DNA of 64,000 nt from NCBI GenBank assembly GCA_016794525.1, contig JAEUJY010000073.1:62001-126000 (forward strand), read 5' to 3'. Made by a program: the position numbers and the translations under genes. The stretch is from Myxococcales bacterium. Its GTDB lineage: Bacteria > Myxococcota_A > Polyangia > Haliangiales > Haliangiaceae. Each line of letters begins with the position of its first letter. Position 1 is the first letter of the stretch. The notes under the pieces were generated by a model. It was not told the origin of the DNA, did no database searches, and was given only the letters and a program-made list of their open reading frames with translations. This document shows, one piece after another, positions 39,988-48,695 of the stretch.

Positions 39988-40834
39988 GCCGGCAACGCAC
40001 AGCGCGCCCGACCTCGTGAGCGAGACGGTCCTGCCGATCGGCGACGACGATCGCCTCGTGGCGGTGCTGTCGCGGCCGGCGCTCGCCGGGACGCGCCCCG
40101 GCGTCGTCATCCTGAACGCGGGCGTCTTGCATAGGGTCGGACCGCATCGGCTGCACGTCACGCTGGCGCGCCGCCTGGCGGCCCGCGGACTGCCGGCGCT
40201 CCGGATCGATCTCGCCGGCATCGGCGACAGCCCCGGGCGCGGAGATGGCGGATCGTTCCGCGCCAGCGCGGTGGCCGACACCCGCGCGGCGATGACCGCG
40301 ATCACCGCGGCCACCGGGTGCGATCGGTTCATCCTGTTCGGGCTGTGCTCGGGAGCCGACAACGGGCTCGCGACCGCCGCGGTCGATCCGCGGGTGGTGG
40401 GCCTGGTGGTGCTCGACCCGCCGACCTACGCCACCCGCCGCGCGGCGGCGCGCAAGCTCGCCGGCCGGGTCCGCGGCGGCGCGCTCGGGCCGCTGGTGCG
40501 CGCGGCCGGCCGGCGCCTGGTGAAGCGGGTGGCGGCGCCGGCGCCGGACGCGGCCCCCGAGCTGACGCAGGGCCGCGAGTTCCCGCCGCTCGCCGAGCAC
40601 GCGGCGCAGCTCAGCGGGCTGGTCGAGCGCGGCGTCGCGATCCTGGCCGTGTACTCCGGCGTCAACGGCGTCCGCTACAACCACGGCGAGCAGCTGTTCG
40701 AGTGGGTGCCGGCGCTGCGCGGCAAGGTCGAGATCGCGTACTTCCCCGACAGCAACCACAGCTTCACGCTGCGCGCGGCGCAGGCCGAGCTGCTCGATCA
40801 CGTCGCGTCGTGGGTCGAGCGCCGCTTCCGCTGA
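39986..40834 (+). CDS. Alpha/beta hydrolase divergent from the NRPS operon
   Basis: A 282-residue protein of the alpha/beta-hydrolase fold: GVVILNAGVLHRVGPHRLHV, RIDLAGIGDSPGRGDG, and the elbow FILFGLCSGADNGL, where G-L-C-S-G suggests Cys or Ser as nucleophile. The C-terminal His is probably in FPDSNHSFTL. The family resembles the exosortase-associated hydrolase 1 type, so the two hydrolases look like a split pair. Its ATG at 39986 overlaps the opposite-strand ATG of the other hydrolase in a CATG. A TTG at 39959 is an alternative start. It may release or process the NRPS-PKS product. Confidence 0.7.
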   Translation: MPATHSAPDLVSETVLPIGDDDRLVAVLSRPALAGTRPGVVILNAGVLHRVGPHRLHVTLARRLAARGLPALRIDLAGIGDSPGRGDGGSFRASAVADTRAAMTAITAATGCDRFILFGLCSGADNGLATAAVDPRVVGLVVLDPPTYATRRAAARKLAGRVRGGALGPLVRAAGRRLVKRVAAPAPDAAPELTQGREFPPLAEHAAQLSGLVERGVAILAVYSGVNGVRYNHGEQLFEWVPALRGKVEIAYFPDSNHSFTLRAAQAELLDHVASWVERRFR

Positions 40835-40884
40835 CCCCCCGCCGCGGCCTTGCCGCCGCCGACGGCTCGCGGTACTACCCGCCC

Positions 40885-41529
40885 GTGTTGCGCGCTCAGC
40901 TCAAGTCGATGGCCCAGGAGGTCCTGGTGCGCGCGACCCGCGGGCGCATCGTCTGGCACGGGCCGCGCACCGCGCGCCGGGTCGCGATCACGTTCGACGA
41001 CGGCCCCGGCGACCTGACCGACGAGTACCTCGCGCTGCTGTCGGAGCTCGACGTGCCGGCGACGTTCTTCGTGATGGGCAACTACTGCGAGCAGCTGCCC
41101 GACGCGCGCGGCGCGTACCTGCGCGGCGGCCACCAGCTGGCCGGCCACGGCTACTACCACGAGCGCTTCACCCACCTCGGCGCCCGGGCGCTGCGCGACG
41201 AGCTGAACCGGATGGACGCCGCGATCGGCCCGCTGCCGTGGGGCAAGTGGGTGCGGCCGCCGCACGGCTCGATCGGCGCCCGCGACGCCGCGGTGATGCT
41301 CGGGCTGGGCTACACGGTCGCGATGTGGTCGTTCGACAGCCGCGACTACGACGGCGCCGACGCCGCCACGCTGATCGAGCGCTGCGCCCCGGCCAACCTG
41401 GCGCCCGGCGACGTGCTGTTGTTCCACGAGGCCTCGGCGCCGACGCTGGCCGCGCTGCCCACGATCTGCGAGCGGCTGCGCGCCGACGGCTACGAGCTGG
41501 TCACGATGGCCGACCTGCTGGTCGCGTAG
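40885..41529 (+). CDS. Polysaccharide deacetylase (NodB/CE4) family protein
   Basis: A 214-residue protein with the NodB homology domain of metal-dependent carbohydrate deacetylases. Motifs in order are VAITFDDGPGD (two Asp), HGYYH (metal-binding His pair), WVRPPHGSIG (usually RPPYG), MWSFDSRDY and VLLFHE. No signal peptide is visible, so it is likely cytoplasmic unless the start is wrong. The GTG at 40885 is chosen; an ATG at 40909 would remove eight residues. It follows the hydrolase by 50 bases on the same strand and is convergent with an exported-protein gene. Substrate unknown: peptidoglycan, a polysaccharide or a small N-acetylated metabolite are all possible. Confidence 0.83.
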   Translation: MLRAQLKSMAQEVLVRATRGRIVWHGPRTARRVAITFDDGPGDLTDEYLALLSELDVPATFFVMGNYCEQLPDARGAYLRGGHQLAGHGYYHERFTHLGARALRDELNRMDAAIGPLPWGKWVRPPHGSIGARDAAVMLGLGYTVAMWSFDSRDYDGADAATLIERCAPANLAPGDVLLFHEASAPTLAALPTICERLRADGYELVTMADLLVA

Positions 41530-41536
41530 CGCGGGC

Positions 41537-42085
41537 TCAGCGCCCGGACCCGATCGACAGCATCAGCCCGACCGTGCCCTGGCTGTCGCGGATCGCGCCG
41601 AAGCGGAGGCTGCCGGTCGCGACCAGGCCGAACACCAGCGTCTCGACGCCGATCGCGCCCCACGGCCCCACGTAGCTGCGGTCGCCGTCGTTGAAGAGGG
41701 CCTCGTTGGTGCGGATCAGCGCGGCGCCGCCGCCGACGAACAGCACGGTGCGCCGCCGCGGCCCCGGCATCATCCGGATCCGCGCCCCGGCGTCGAACTC
41801 GACCATCGCCATCGAGTCGACGATGCGGGCGCTGCCGCTGCCGTAGTACGACCACAGGAGCGACCAGGTCAGGCCCAGGCCGATGGTCTGCGGCGCGCGC
41901 AGCGGCGCGTACGCGGCCTCGAAGCCGAGCACGCCGCCGGTGCCGATCGAGCTGTACAGCGAGCTGGTGCCGGTGCGGACGCCGCCGACGAAGCTGACCC
42001 GGCCGGCCGGCAGCGGCTCGGCGGTCGCCGGCGCGGCCAGCGCCAGGGCCGCCACCACGCACGCGCACGCCACCAGCGGCCGCAT
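41537..42085 (-). CDS. Exported protein of unknown function, possibly an outer-membrane beta-barrel
   Basis: A 182-residue protein with a clear signal peptide (LVACACVVAALALAAPATA, cleaved about residue 22). The mature part alternates short Gly-rich and aromatic-hydrophobic strands (IGLGLTWSLLWSYYG, TVLFVGGGAALIRT, VGPWGAIGVETLVFGL) as in small outer-membrane barrels. No family is recognised. It begins two bases after the cyclic-nucleotide-binding gene on the same strand, so the two are probably cotranscribed. Confidence 0.6.
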   Translation of the reverse strand: MRPLVACACVVAALALAAPATAEPLPAGRVSFVGGVRTGTSSLYSSIGTGGVLGFEAAYAPLRAPQTIGLGLTWSLLWSYYGSGSARIVDSMAMVEFDAGARIRMMPGPRRRTVLFVGGGAALIRTNEALFNDGDRSYVGPWGAIGVETLVFGLVATGSLRFGAIRDSQGTVGLMLSIGSGR

Positions 42086-42087
42086 GG

Positions 42088-42594
42088 CTAGAACTTCGAC
42101 GTCGTGGCCAGGAACGTCATCTTGTCGTTGGTCGCGCGCAGGCGCCGCGACAGCGTGCGGACGAAGTTCCACAGCAGCTCGTAGGCCAGGTCGCGGTCGA
42201 CGAACAGCAGGTCCTCGAGGTCGCGGCGGTTGACGACGAACAGCCGGCACTTCTCGTGGCAGACCGCGGTGGCCGAGCGCGGCGCGTCGTCGATCAGCGA
42301 CATCTCGCCGAAGTACGCGCCGGGGCGCAGCACCGCGAGGGCCTCCTCGCCCATGCCGGGCACGAACCGGCTGATGCGGACCGCGCCCTCGAGGATCTGG
42401 TAGAACTTGTCGCCCGCCTCGCCCTCCTGGAACACCGTCGCGCCGGACTTGTATTGCTCCTCGACGCCGATGTCGACGACGCGGCGCAGGTGGACCGGCG
42501 GCAGCCCGGCGAAGATGTCGATCTGCGCCAGGATCTCGAGGGTGGACTTCCCGGCGAGATCGAGTGGCGCGGGCGCGGCGGCGTCGTCCGACAT
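42088..42594 (-). CDS. Cyclic nucleotide-binding domain protein
   Basis: A 168-residue protein consisting of one cNMP-binding domain. Visible features are ILAQIDIFAGLPPVHLRRVV, ATVFQEGEAGDKFYQILEG, and the phosphate-binding cassette PGAYFGEMSLIDDAPRSATA, in which Glu and Arg match the ligand-binding residues of CAP-like proteins. No HTH or catalytic domain follows, so it is a stand-alone sensor or a regulator by contact. It lies behind the atpE terminator on the same strand and two bases ahead of an exported-protein gene. Confidence 0.88.
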   Translation of the reverse strand: MSDDAAAPAPLDLAGKSTLEILAQIDIFAGLPPVHLRRVVDIGVEEQYKSGATVFQEGEAGDKFYQILEGAVRISRFVPGMGEEALAVLRPGAYFGEMSLIDDAPRSATAVCHEKCRLFVVNRRDLEDLLFVDRDLAYELLWNFVRTLSRRLRATNDKMTFLATTSKF

Positions 42595-42712
42595 GCGAGA
42601 TCGCAGCGTCCCACGGCCGGCGCGGGCCCGCAAGTTCCGGCCCGGCCCGGGCGGCCTCGGCGCGGCGCCGGCGCGGCGGCGGCCGACCCCGCCGCGCTCC
42701 CCGAAAATGCCA

Positions 42713-42734
42713 ACGGCCGCCCGAGGGCGGCCGT
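42713..42734 (-). terminator. Rho-independent terminator behind atpE
   Basis: ACGGCCGCC and GGCGGCCGT form a perfect 9-bp stem with a four-base loop. On the minus strand it is followed by TGGCATTTTC, a short T-run. It sits 31 bases past the atpE stop, ending the F0 operon before the cNMP gene. Confidence 0.75.
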
Positions 42735-42764
42735 CGACGACGCTCCGTCGCGTTCGGGCAGTGA

Positions 42765-43103
42765 TCAGCCGATCTTGCCGAGGAGGAGGAAGGCGACGAT
42801 GAGCGCGTAGATGACCAGCGACTCGATGAGGGCGAGGCCGAGAATCATCGGGCCGCGGATCTTGTCGGCCGCGCCGGGGTTGCGGGCGATGCCGTCGAGC
42901 GCGGTGGCCGCGGCGCGACCCTGGCCGAGCGCGCCACCGAGGGCGGCGATGCCGAGGCCGAGCGAGGCGCCCAGCGCGATGAGGCCCGAGTTGGCGGCGA
43001 CCGCCATCTTGGTGCCCTCGTCAGCGAACGCGACGCTGGCGAAGCAGGTGACGATCAGGAAGGTGAGGAACGAGGCGAGCTTCTTGGTCGAACGGTGGCT
43101 CAT
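42765..43103 (-). CDS. atpE: ATP synthase F0 subunit c with N-terminal signal-like segment
   Basis: A 112-residue subunit c, about 30 residues longer than the classic form because residues 1-27 look like a cleavable signal peptide (LASFLTFLIVTCFASVAFA). The rest is the two-helix hairpin of the ion-carrying ring: GALGQGRAAATALDGIARNP then LALIESLVIYALIVA. The carboxylate is Glu94. Gln61, Ser95 and Tyr99 stand at the positions that bind sodium in the Ilyobacter ring, with the same 33-residue spacing from Gln to Glu. A strong AAGGAG lies seven bases before the ATG, fitting the high copy number needed. It follows atpB by 115 bases and has its own terminator. Confidence 0.95.
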   Translation of the reverse strand: MSHRSTKKLASFLTFLIVTCFASVAFADEGTKMAVAANSGLIALGASLGLGIAALGGALGQGRAAATALDGIARNPGAADKIRGPMILGLALIESLVIYALIVAFLLLGKIG

Positions 43104-43218
43104 GGTCTTTCTCCTTGTGTCCAAACGCGCGGAGCGCGGGATACCTAGCGTGATTCGTGGTCGAGGTGAAGAGGGTCGGTCGAGAAAAGCGGCGGTGCGA
43201 TCACCTGCCGCGGGGCGG

Positions 43219-43998
43219 TCAATGCTCCTCGTGCTCCACCGCCATGCCCAGGTAGACCATCGTGAGCGTGCAGAACACGATGGCCTGGACCAGACACACC
43301 AGCAGGCCGAGCAGCATGAACGGGATCGGCACCAGGATCGGCACCAGCATGAAGAACGAGAAGACGACCTTGTGGTCGGCGACCATGTTGCCCATGAGGC
43401 GCAGGGTCAGCGAGATGGGGCGGGCGATGTGGCTGACGATCTCGATGGGCAGCATCAGCGGCGCCAGCGCCGGCGTCGGGCCGAGGAAGTGCTTGAAGTA
43501 CGCCAGGCCGTGCTCGCGGATGCCGTAGACGTGGGTGAGCACGAAGACGGTGCCGGCGAGGGCGAGGTTGGTCTTGATGGTGTCGTTGGGCGAGATGAAG
43601 CCCGGGATGAGGCCAATCAGGTTGCCGAACAGGATGAACAGCCACAGCGTGCCGACCAGCGGGAAGAACCGCGGCGCGTTGTGCGCGCCCATCGCGCCCT
43701 CGACCATGCCGTAGACCGCCTCCGCCATCGCCTCGAAGACGTTGCGGATGTTCATCTTGCGCGGCGGCACCAGGCCGCCGTCGGCGGTGGCGAGGCCGGC
43801 CTTGAACTGCAGCGCGCCGTAGATGACGAAGCCGAGCACCAGCATCGTCACCAGCACGTGGGTGAGCGTGAAGTGGCTCTCCTGGAAGACCAGGAGCATC
43901 GGCTTCTTGCGGCCGAGCAGGTTGTCGGCCTTCTCCATCAGCGTCTGCCAGAAGGAGAAGCGGTTCAGGAAGTCGAACCAGGTTCCGTGTTCACCCAT
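43219..43998 (-). CDS. atpB: ATP synthase F0 subunit a
   Basis: A 259-residue membrane subunit forming the ion half-channels of the ATP synthase. The essential Arg lies in HIARPISLTLRLMGNMVADH, the hallmark helix of the family. Other family stretches are WLFILFGNLIGLIPGF and VEGAMGAHNAPRFFPLVGT. The start MGEHGTWFDFLNRFSF gives an extended N-terminus before the first membrane segment. It follows atpI by three bases and precedes atpE. No subunit b gene is adjacent, so F1 and the stalk are encoded elsewhere. Confidence 0.95.
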   Translation of the reverse strand: MGEHGTWFDFLNRFSFWQTLMEKADNLLGRKKPMLLVFQESHFTLTHVLVTMLVLGFVIYGALQFKAGLATADGGLVPPRKMNIRNVFEAMAEAVYGMVEGAMGAHNAPRFFPLVGTLWLFILFGNLIGLIPGFISPNDTIKTNLALAGTVFVLTHVYGIREHGLAYFKHFLGPTPALAPLMLPIEIVSHIARPISLTLRLMGNMVADHKVVFSFFMLVPILVPIPFMLLGLLVCLVQAIVFCTLTMVYLGMAVEHEEH

Positions 43999-44001
43999 GA
44001 G

Positions 44002-44430
44002 CTAGCTCGAGGACGTGGGAGTGGAGGACTCGCCAGATGGCGCGTCGGGAGACGAGGGGGCCGGGCGCAGCACGCTCAGCACACCCTCGACGACGATCGA
44101 CACGATGAAGACCGAATAGCCGATGACGAAGAAGACCGCGTCGATCGGCAGGAACTTGAGGCACAGCACCACCGCCACCATCAGCCCGATCATCTTGGGC
44201 ATGATCAGCGCGACCCGCGCCGAGCCGACGCCGTCGCCGCGCTTGGCGTCCTCGATCCACCGGCCGATGAGCCGGTTCATGAACGCGAAGTTGAGGCAGG
44301 TCAGCGCGACGCCGACCGCGGCGCCCAGGGCCTGGGCCCGGTGGGTGGTCAGCGCGCAGACGATGATCAGCACGCCGCCGAACAGGTAGTTCAGCCGCTC
44401 GATCCGGGGCATGCTGGCCATCGTCATCAT
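44002..44430 (-). CDS. AtpI-like small membrane protein of the ATP synthase operon
   Basis: A 142-residue protein with four hydrophobic segments (YLFGGVLIIVCALTTH, ALGAAVGVALTCLNFAFMN, MIGLMVAVVLCLKFLP, VFFVIGYSVFIVSIVVEGVL) and a Ser/Pro-rich tail. Its size, topology and place directly before atpB fit AtpI, which aids c-ring assembly. Similarity is not strong enough to be sure by eye. The start overlaps the stop of the preceding gene as ATGA. Confidence 0.7.
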   Translation of the reverse strand: MMTMASMPRIERLNYLFGGVLIIVCALTTHRAQALGAAVGVALTCLNFAFMNRLIGRWIEDAKRGDGVGSARVALIMPKMIGLMVAVVLCLKFLPIDAVFFVIGYSVFIVSIVVEGVLSVLRPAPSSPDAPSGESSTPTSSS

Positions 44431-44774
44431 GGCTGCGATGCTCCGTTGACGTCGCGGGCTTCAGCCTCGGCCAGCGCGGCGTCGCGATCGGCCTGCCGCA
44501 CGAAGCGGTAGATCGACTTGAGGCCGGCGGCGAAGCCGAGGCAGAGGAACAGGATCATCATCCACGGCGCGGTGCCGATGCGGCCGTCGAGCCAGCGCCC
44601 GAAGAACAGGCCGATGATGACCGACACCGCCAGCTCGATGCCGACCGAGCTGGCCGACAGCGAGCGGTAGTAGTCCCGGGACCGGGCCGCGTACGGCGCC
44701 GCGCGACGCACGGCGGCCGGGGCGGCGTGCGCCATGGCGTCCGGGGTCGTGGTGCTATCCTGGCGAAGTCCCAT
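44427..44774 (-). CDS. AtpZ/AtpI-like F0F1-associated membrane protein
   Basis: A protein of about 115 residues (ATG at 44774) or 102 residues (ATG at 44735); neither start has a clear SD. It has two membrane segments, ELAVSVIIGLFFGRWLDGR and WMMILFLCLGFAAGLKSIYR, joined by a short turn. This GxxxGRWLD plus second-helix layout is characteristic of the AtpZ-type protein (DUF/AtpZ) coded before atpI in many bacteria. It is the first gene of the F0 operon, with a promoter candidate at 44799-44827. Confidence 0.8.
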   Translation of the reverse strand: MGLRQDSTTTPDAMAHAAPAAVRRAAPYAARSRDYYRSLSASSVGIELAVSVIIGLFFGRWLDGRIGTAPWMMILFLCLGFAAGLKSIYRFVRQADRDAALAEAEARDVNGASQP

Positions 44775-44798
44775 GGGAATCTGCGTCGAGGCGGGCCG

Positions 44799-44827
44799 CG
44801 TGTAACACGGCGCGCCGATGGGGTCAA
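44799..44827 (-). promoter_or_regulatory. Candidate sigma-70 promoter of the F0 operon
   Basis: On the minus strand TTGACC (44822-44827) and TACACG (44799-44804) are spaced 17 bases and lie 25 bases before the ATG at 44774. The -10 box is weak. Further upstream are a 12-bp palindrome CCGTATATACGG (44870-44881) and a CGGCCG-N6-CGGCCG repeat (44834-44851), which could be operator or terminator structures. Confidence 0.5.
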
Positions 44828-44949
44828 TCGGCTTCGGCCGAAACGCCGGCCGGGCCTGGGCGAGATCGCCCGTATATACGGTGCGCCACGCCCAGATGCG
44901 CGCCGCGGCGGCGGGGGCCTGTGGCAACTGGTCGCAGGGGGGGCGGCGC

Positions 44950-45624
44950 TCAGCGGCGCTGCTTGGCCTCGCGCTCGAGCTGGTCGAGCAGGGGCCGCAG
45001 GTCGTGCTGGTCGAGCGCCGCCTCCAGGAGCGCCACGGTCTGGTACAGGCGGGCGCGGTCGAGCGCGGGGTACGTGCGGAGGATGCCCACCACGTCGTCC
45101 TGGTCCTTCCGCCGCTGGGCCAGCACCTTCAAGGCGATCAAGTCGTCCGGCGCGATGACCGGGATGGTCCGGCGTCCGAGGCGCGCCGGCATCGCTCGCG
45201 CCACGAACATCTCTTCGAGCCCCGGGCCGGCGACCACCACGTCGACCGACCACCCGCTCGCGGTGTGCCGCGCCTGGATCACGCGGCTCTGTTCGATGAA
45301 CGCGGCGTCGGCGAACCGCAAGGTGAAGCCGTTGGCGACGAAGGCGGCCGCCAGGGCGCTCGTGGGCTGCGCACCGGGCACGACCGTGACGTCGATGTCC
45401 GTGGTAGTTCGCGGAACGCCATAGGCCGCGACGGCCTGGGCGCCAAAGAGGTACCAGGCGAGGCCGAGGCGGCGCAGGGTGTCGTCGATGGCGAGCAGCG
45501 CGTCAGCGGCGGCGCGATCGACCTGGGCGGGGCCGAGCGCGCGTGTCCGGCGTGAGGGCCGCGGCGATGCGGTCGAGCTTGCCGATGAGCGCTTGGTGGT
45601 GCGCGAGGTCCGCTTCACGGGCAT
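44950..45624 (-). CDS. MNT/AbiEii-type nucleotidyltransferase domain protein
   Basis: A 224-residue protein if it starts at the ATG at 45624. The first ~35 residues are basic and low in complexity. The domain begins near residue 36: WYLFGAQAVAAYGVPRTTTD then IDVTVVP, the G-x-A-x(n)-D-x-D core of polymerase-beta-type nucleotidyltransferases, including AbiEii toxins and DUF6036 proteins. PDDLIALKVLAQRRKDQDD follows, as in the family. It overlaps the small gene upstream by 122 bases, which suggests a coupled pair. Toxin-antitoxin or tRNA-modifying roles are possible, but nothing proves either. Confidence 0.72.
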   Translation of the reverse strand: MPVKRTSRTTKRSSASSTASPRPSRRTRALGPAQVDRAAADALLAIDDTLRRLGLAWYLFGAQAVAAYGVPRTTTDIDVTVVPGAQPTSALAAAFVANGFTLRFADAAFIEQSRVIQARHTASGWSVDVVVAGPGLEEMFVARAMPARLGRRTIPVIAPDDLIALKVLAQRRKDQDDVVGILRTYPALDRARLYQTVALLEAALDQHDLRPLLDQLEREAKQRR

Positions 45625-45814
45625 CGTCTTCTGGCCACGCAGGTTGCCACAGGCGCGCGTTGGCGCGCAGCTGATCCATCGTGCGCAGCGCGACGGCGAG
45701 GCCGCCCCGGCGACGGGCGGCCTCGAAGTCCCGGTCGCGCTCGCGCTCGAAGCGCCCCCAGTCGCGCGCGACGTACGCACGCACCGAGGCGGCCAGCACA
45801 GGGTCGATCGCCAT
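45503..45814 (-). CDS. Small protein paired with the nucleotidyltransferase
   Basis: A 103-residue charged, mostly helical protein (VRAYVARDWGRFERERDRDF, MDQLRANARLWQP, HHQALIGKLDRIAAAL) with no family I recognise. Its ATG is 24 bases past the hemL stop, and its C-terminal third overlaps the next gene in another frame. Small helical partners are typical of toxin-antitoxin and AbiE-like pairs, so it may be the antitoxin-like partner. The basic C-terminus RPRPGRSRRR lies in the overlap and may be less constrained. Confidence 0.55.
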   Translation of the reverse strand: MAIDPVLAASVRAYVARDWGRFERERDRDFEAARRRGGLAVALRTMDQLRANARLWQPAWPEDDAREADLAHHQALIGKLDRIAAALTPDTRARPRPGRSRRR

Positions 45815-45838
45815 CCGGGCACTATAGCAGCGCCGCGG

Positions 45839-47131
<1,293 letters not shown>

Positions 47132-47225
47132 CGCGGTGGGCTTACCACAGCGCCGGGGCGGCCCCAACGGCCACGGCGGGCGCGCTATCGTCGGCCCACC
47201 GCTTGCAACGTACCGTCGATCACCG

Positions 47226-48695
47226 ATGACCGCCACCTCGCGACGTCCGCGCACTACCGCCAAGCGCATCGTGCTCGCGTTCGCCGCGGTGCTGGTGCTG
47301 TTCGGGCTGGCGCTGGTGGTGATGCTGGTGTCGCTCGCCGAGATCGCCACCGCCGAGCGCGAGGTGGCGCGCCTCGACCACGCCAAGCACGCGGGACACC
47401 ACGCCGCGGCGATGGCGCGCGAGCAGTACATCCACCAGGCCCACAGCCTGCTCGAGTGGAACGAGCGCCACGTCGAGCACTACGAGGCGGTGGCCGCCGA
47501 GGCCCGCGCCGCCACCGCGCACCTGCGGATGATGGTCACCGGTGCCGGGCCGATCGCTCAGGCCGATCAGATCGAGCAGCTGATCGCCGAGAGCGATCGG
47601 CGGTTCCGCGACGAGGTCTTGCCGGCGATCCACGCCGATCAGCGCGACCGGATCAGCGAGTTGCACCGCCGCACCGAAGAGCCGGTCGCCGAGGTGGTGG
47701 CGATCAACGGGACGCTGAACCGCACGCTCGAGCGCGCCAGCGACGCCGCGGCGGCGCGCGCCGAGGGCATCCGCGGCCGGGCGCGGGTCGTCGTGGTCGC
47801 CTGCTTCGCGCTGGCGATCGTCTTGGCGATCGCGGTCGGCGGCTACCTCTTGCGCTCGATCTCGCGGCCGGTTGCGGCGCTGACCCGCGGCGCCGAGCGG
47901 CTCGGCGCGGGCGACCTCGACGCGCGGATCGGGCTCGGCGGTGACGACGAGTTGGCCGGCCTGGCCCAGGCCTTCGATCGCATGGCCGCCGACCTCGCCG
48001 CGCGCCAGGCGGCGCTGGTGGAGGCGAGCCGGCTGGCGTCGATCGGCCAGGTGGCGTCGGGCGTCGCCCACGAGATCAACAACCCGCTCGGCGTGATGCT
48101 CGGCTACGTCCAGATCATGCGTCGCAGCGACGGCGACCGCGAGGAGTTGAGGATCATCGAGGACGAGATCCGGCAGTGCAAGGCGATCGTCGCCGGGTTG
48201 CTCGAGCTGGCGCGGCCGGTGGTCGTCGCCCGCGCCGAGGTCGAGCTGGCGCCGCTGATCACCGATGCGGTCGAGCGGCTGGCCGACAGCGGCCAGTCTG
48301 CGGGCGTCGCGATCACCGTCGCCGGCGGGCCGGCCACGACCATCGCCGCCGACGACCGCAAGCTGCGCCAGGTGGTGCACAACCTGCTGGGCAACGCGGT
48401 CGAGGCGGCGCGCGATCCGGCGGCCAGCGCCTCGACGGTCGAGGTGGCGTGGCGCTCGATCGGCGCCACCGTCGAGGTGTCGATCGCCGACCGCGGTCCC
48501 GGCGTCGCCGCCGACGTGCTGCCGCGGCTGTTCGAGCCGTTCTTCACGACCCGCGCGCGCGGCCATGGCCTCGGGCTGGCGATCGCGCGCTCGCTGGCGC
48601 GCGCCCACGGCGGCGACGTCGCGCTTGCGCCGCGCGAGGGCGGTGGGACGATCGCCCGCGTGACCGTGCCGTGCGCGGATCCGGAGGCCCGATGA
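47226..48695 (+). CDS. Membrane sensor histidine kinase with His-rich periplasmic domain
   Basis: A 489-residue kinase: TM1 ~14-38, a periplasmic helical domain ~39-186, TM2 ~187-209, HAMP (~210-265), HisKA with [15 protein letters not shown], and HATPase ([45 protein letters not shown]). The sensor domain carries eleven His between residues 52 and 147 (for example DHAKHAGHH and RHVEH), which suggests metal sensing, as in ZraS. It overlaps the sigma-54 activator gene as ATGA, and both precede the copper-type efflux operon on the same strand. The signal is inferred to be a periplasmic metal, most likely copper or silver. Confidence 0.92.
   Translation: MTATSRRPRTTAKRIVLAFAAVLVLFGLALVVMLVSLAEIATAEREVARLDHAKHAGHHAAAMAREQYIHQAHSLLEWNERHVEHYEAVAAEARAATAHLRMMVTGAGPIAQADQIEQLIAESDRRFRDEVLPAIHADQRDRISELHRRTEEPVAEVVAINGTLNRTLERASDAAAARAEGIRGRARVVVVACFALAIVLAIAVGGYLLRSISRPVAALTRGAERLGAGDLDARIGLGGDDELAGLAQAFDRMAADLAARQAALVEASRLASIGQVASGVAHEINNPLGVMLGYVQIMRRSDGDREELRIIEDEIRQCKAIVAGLLELARPVVVARAEVELAPLITDAVERLADSGQSAGVAITVAGGPATTIAADDRKLRQVVHNLLGNAVEAARDPAASASTVEVAWRSIGATVEVSIADRGPGVAADVLPRLFEPFFTTRARGHGLGLAIARSLARAHGGDVALAPREGGGTIARVTVPCADPEAR

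Noticed and set aside
45625-45822. Nucleotidyltransferase start upstream of 45624
   Set aside because: The extra sequence (Arg, Ser, Pro and Trp rich) is the antisense-like shadow of the small gene in another frame.
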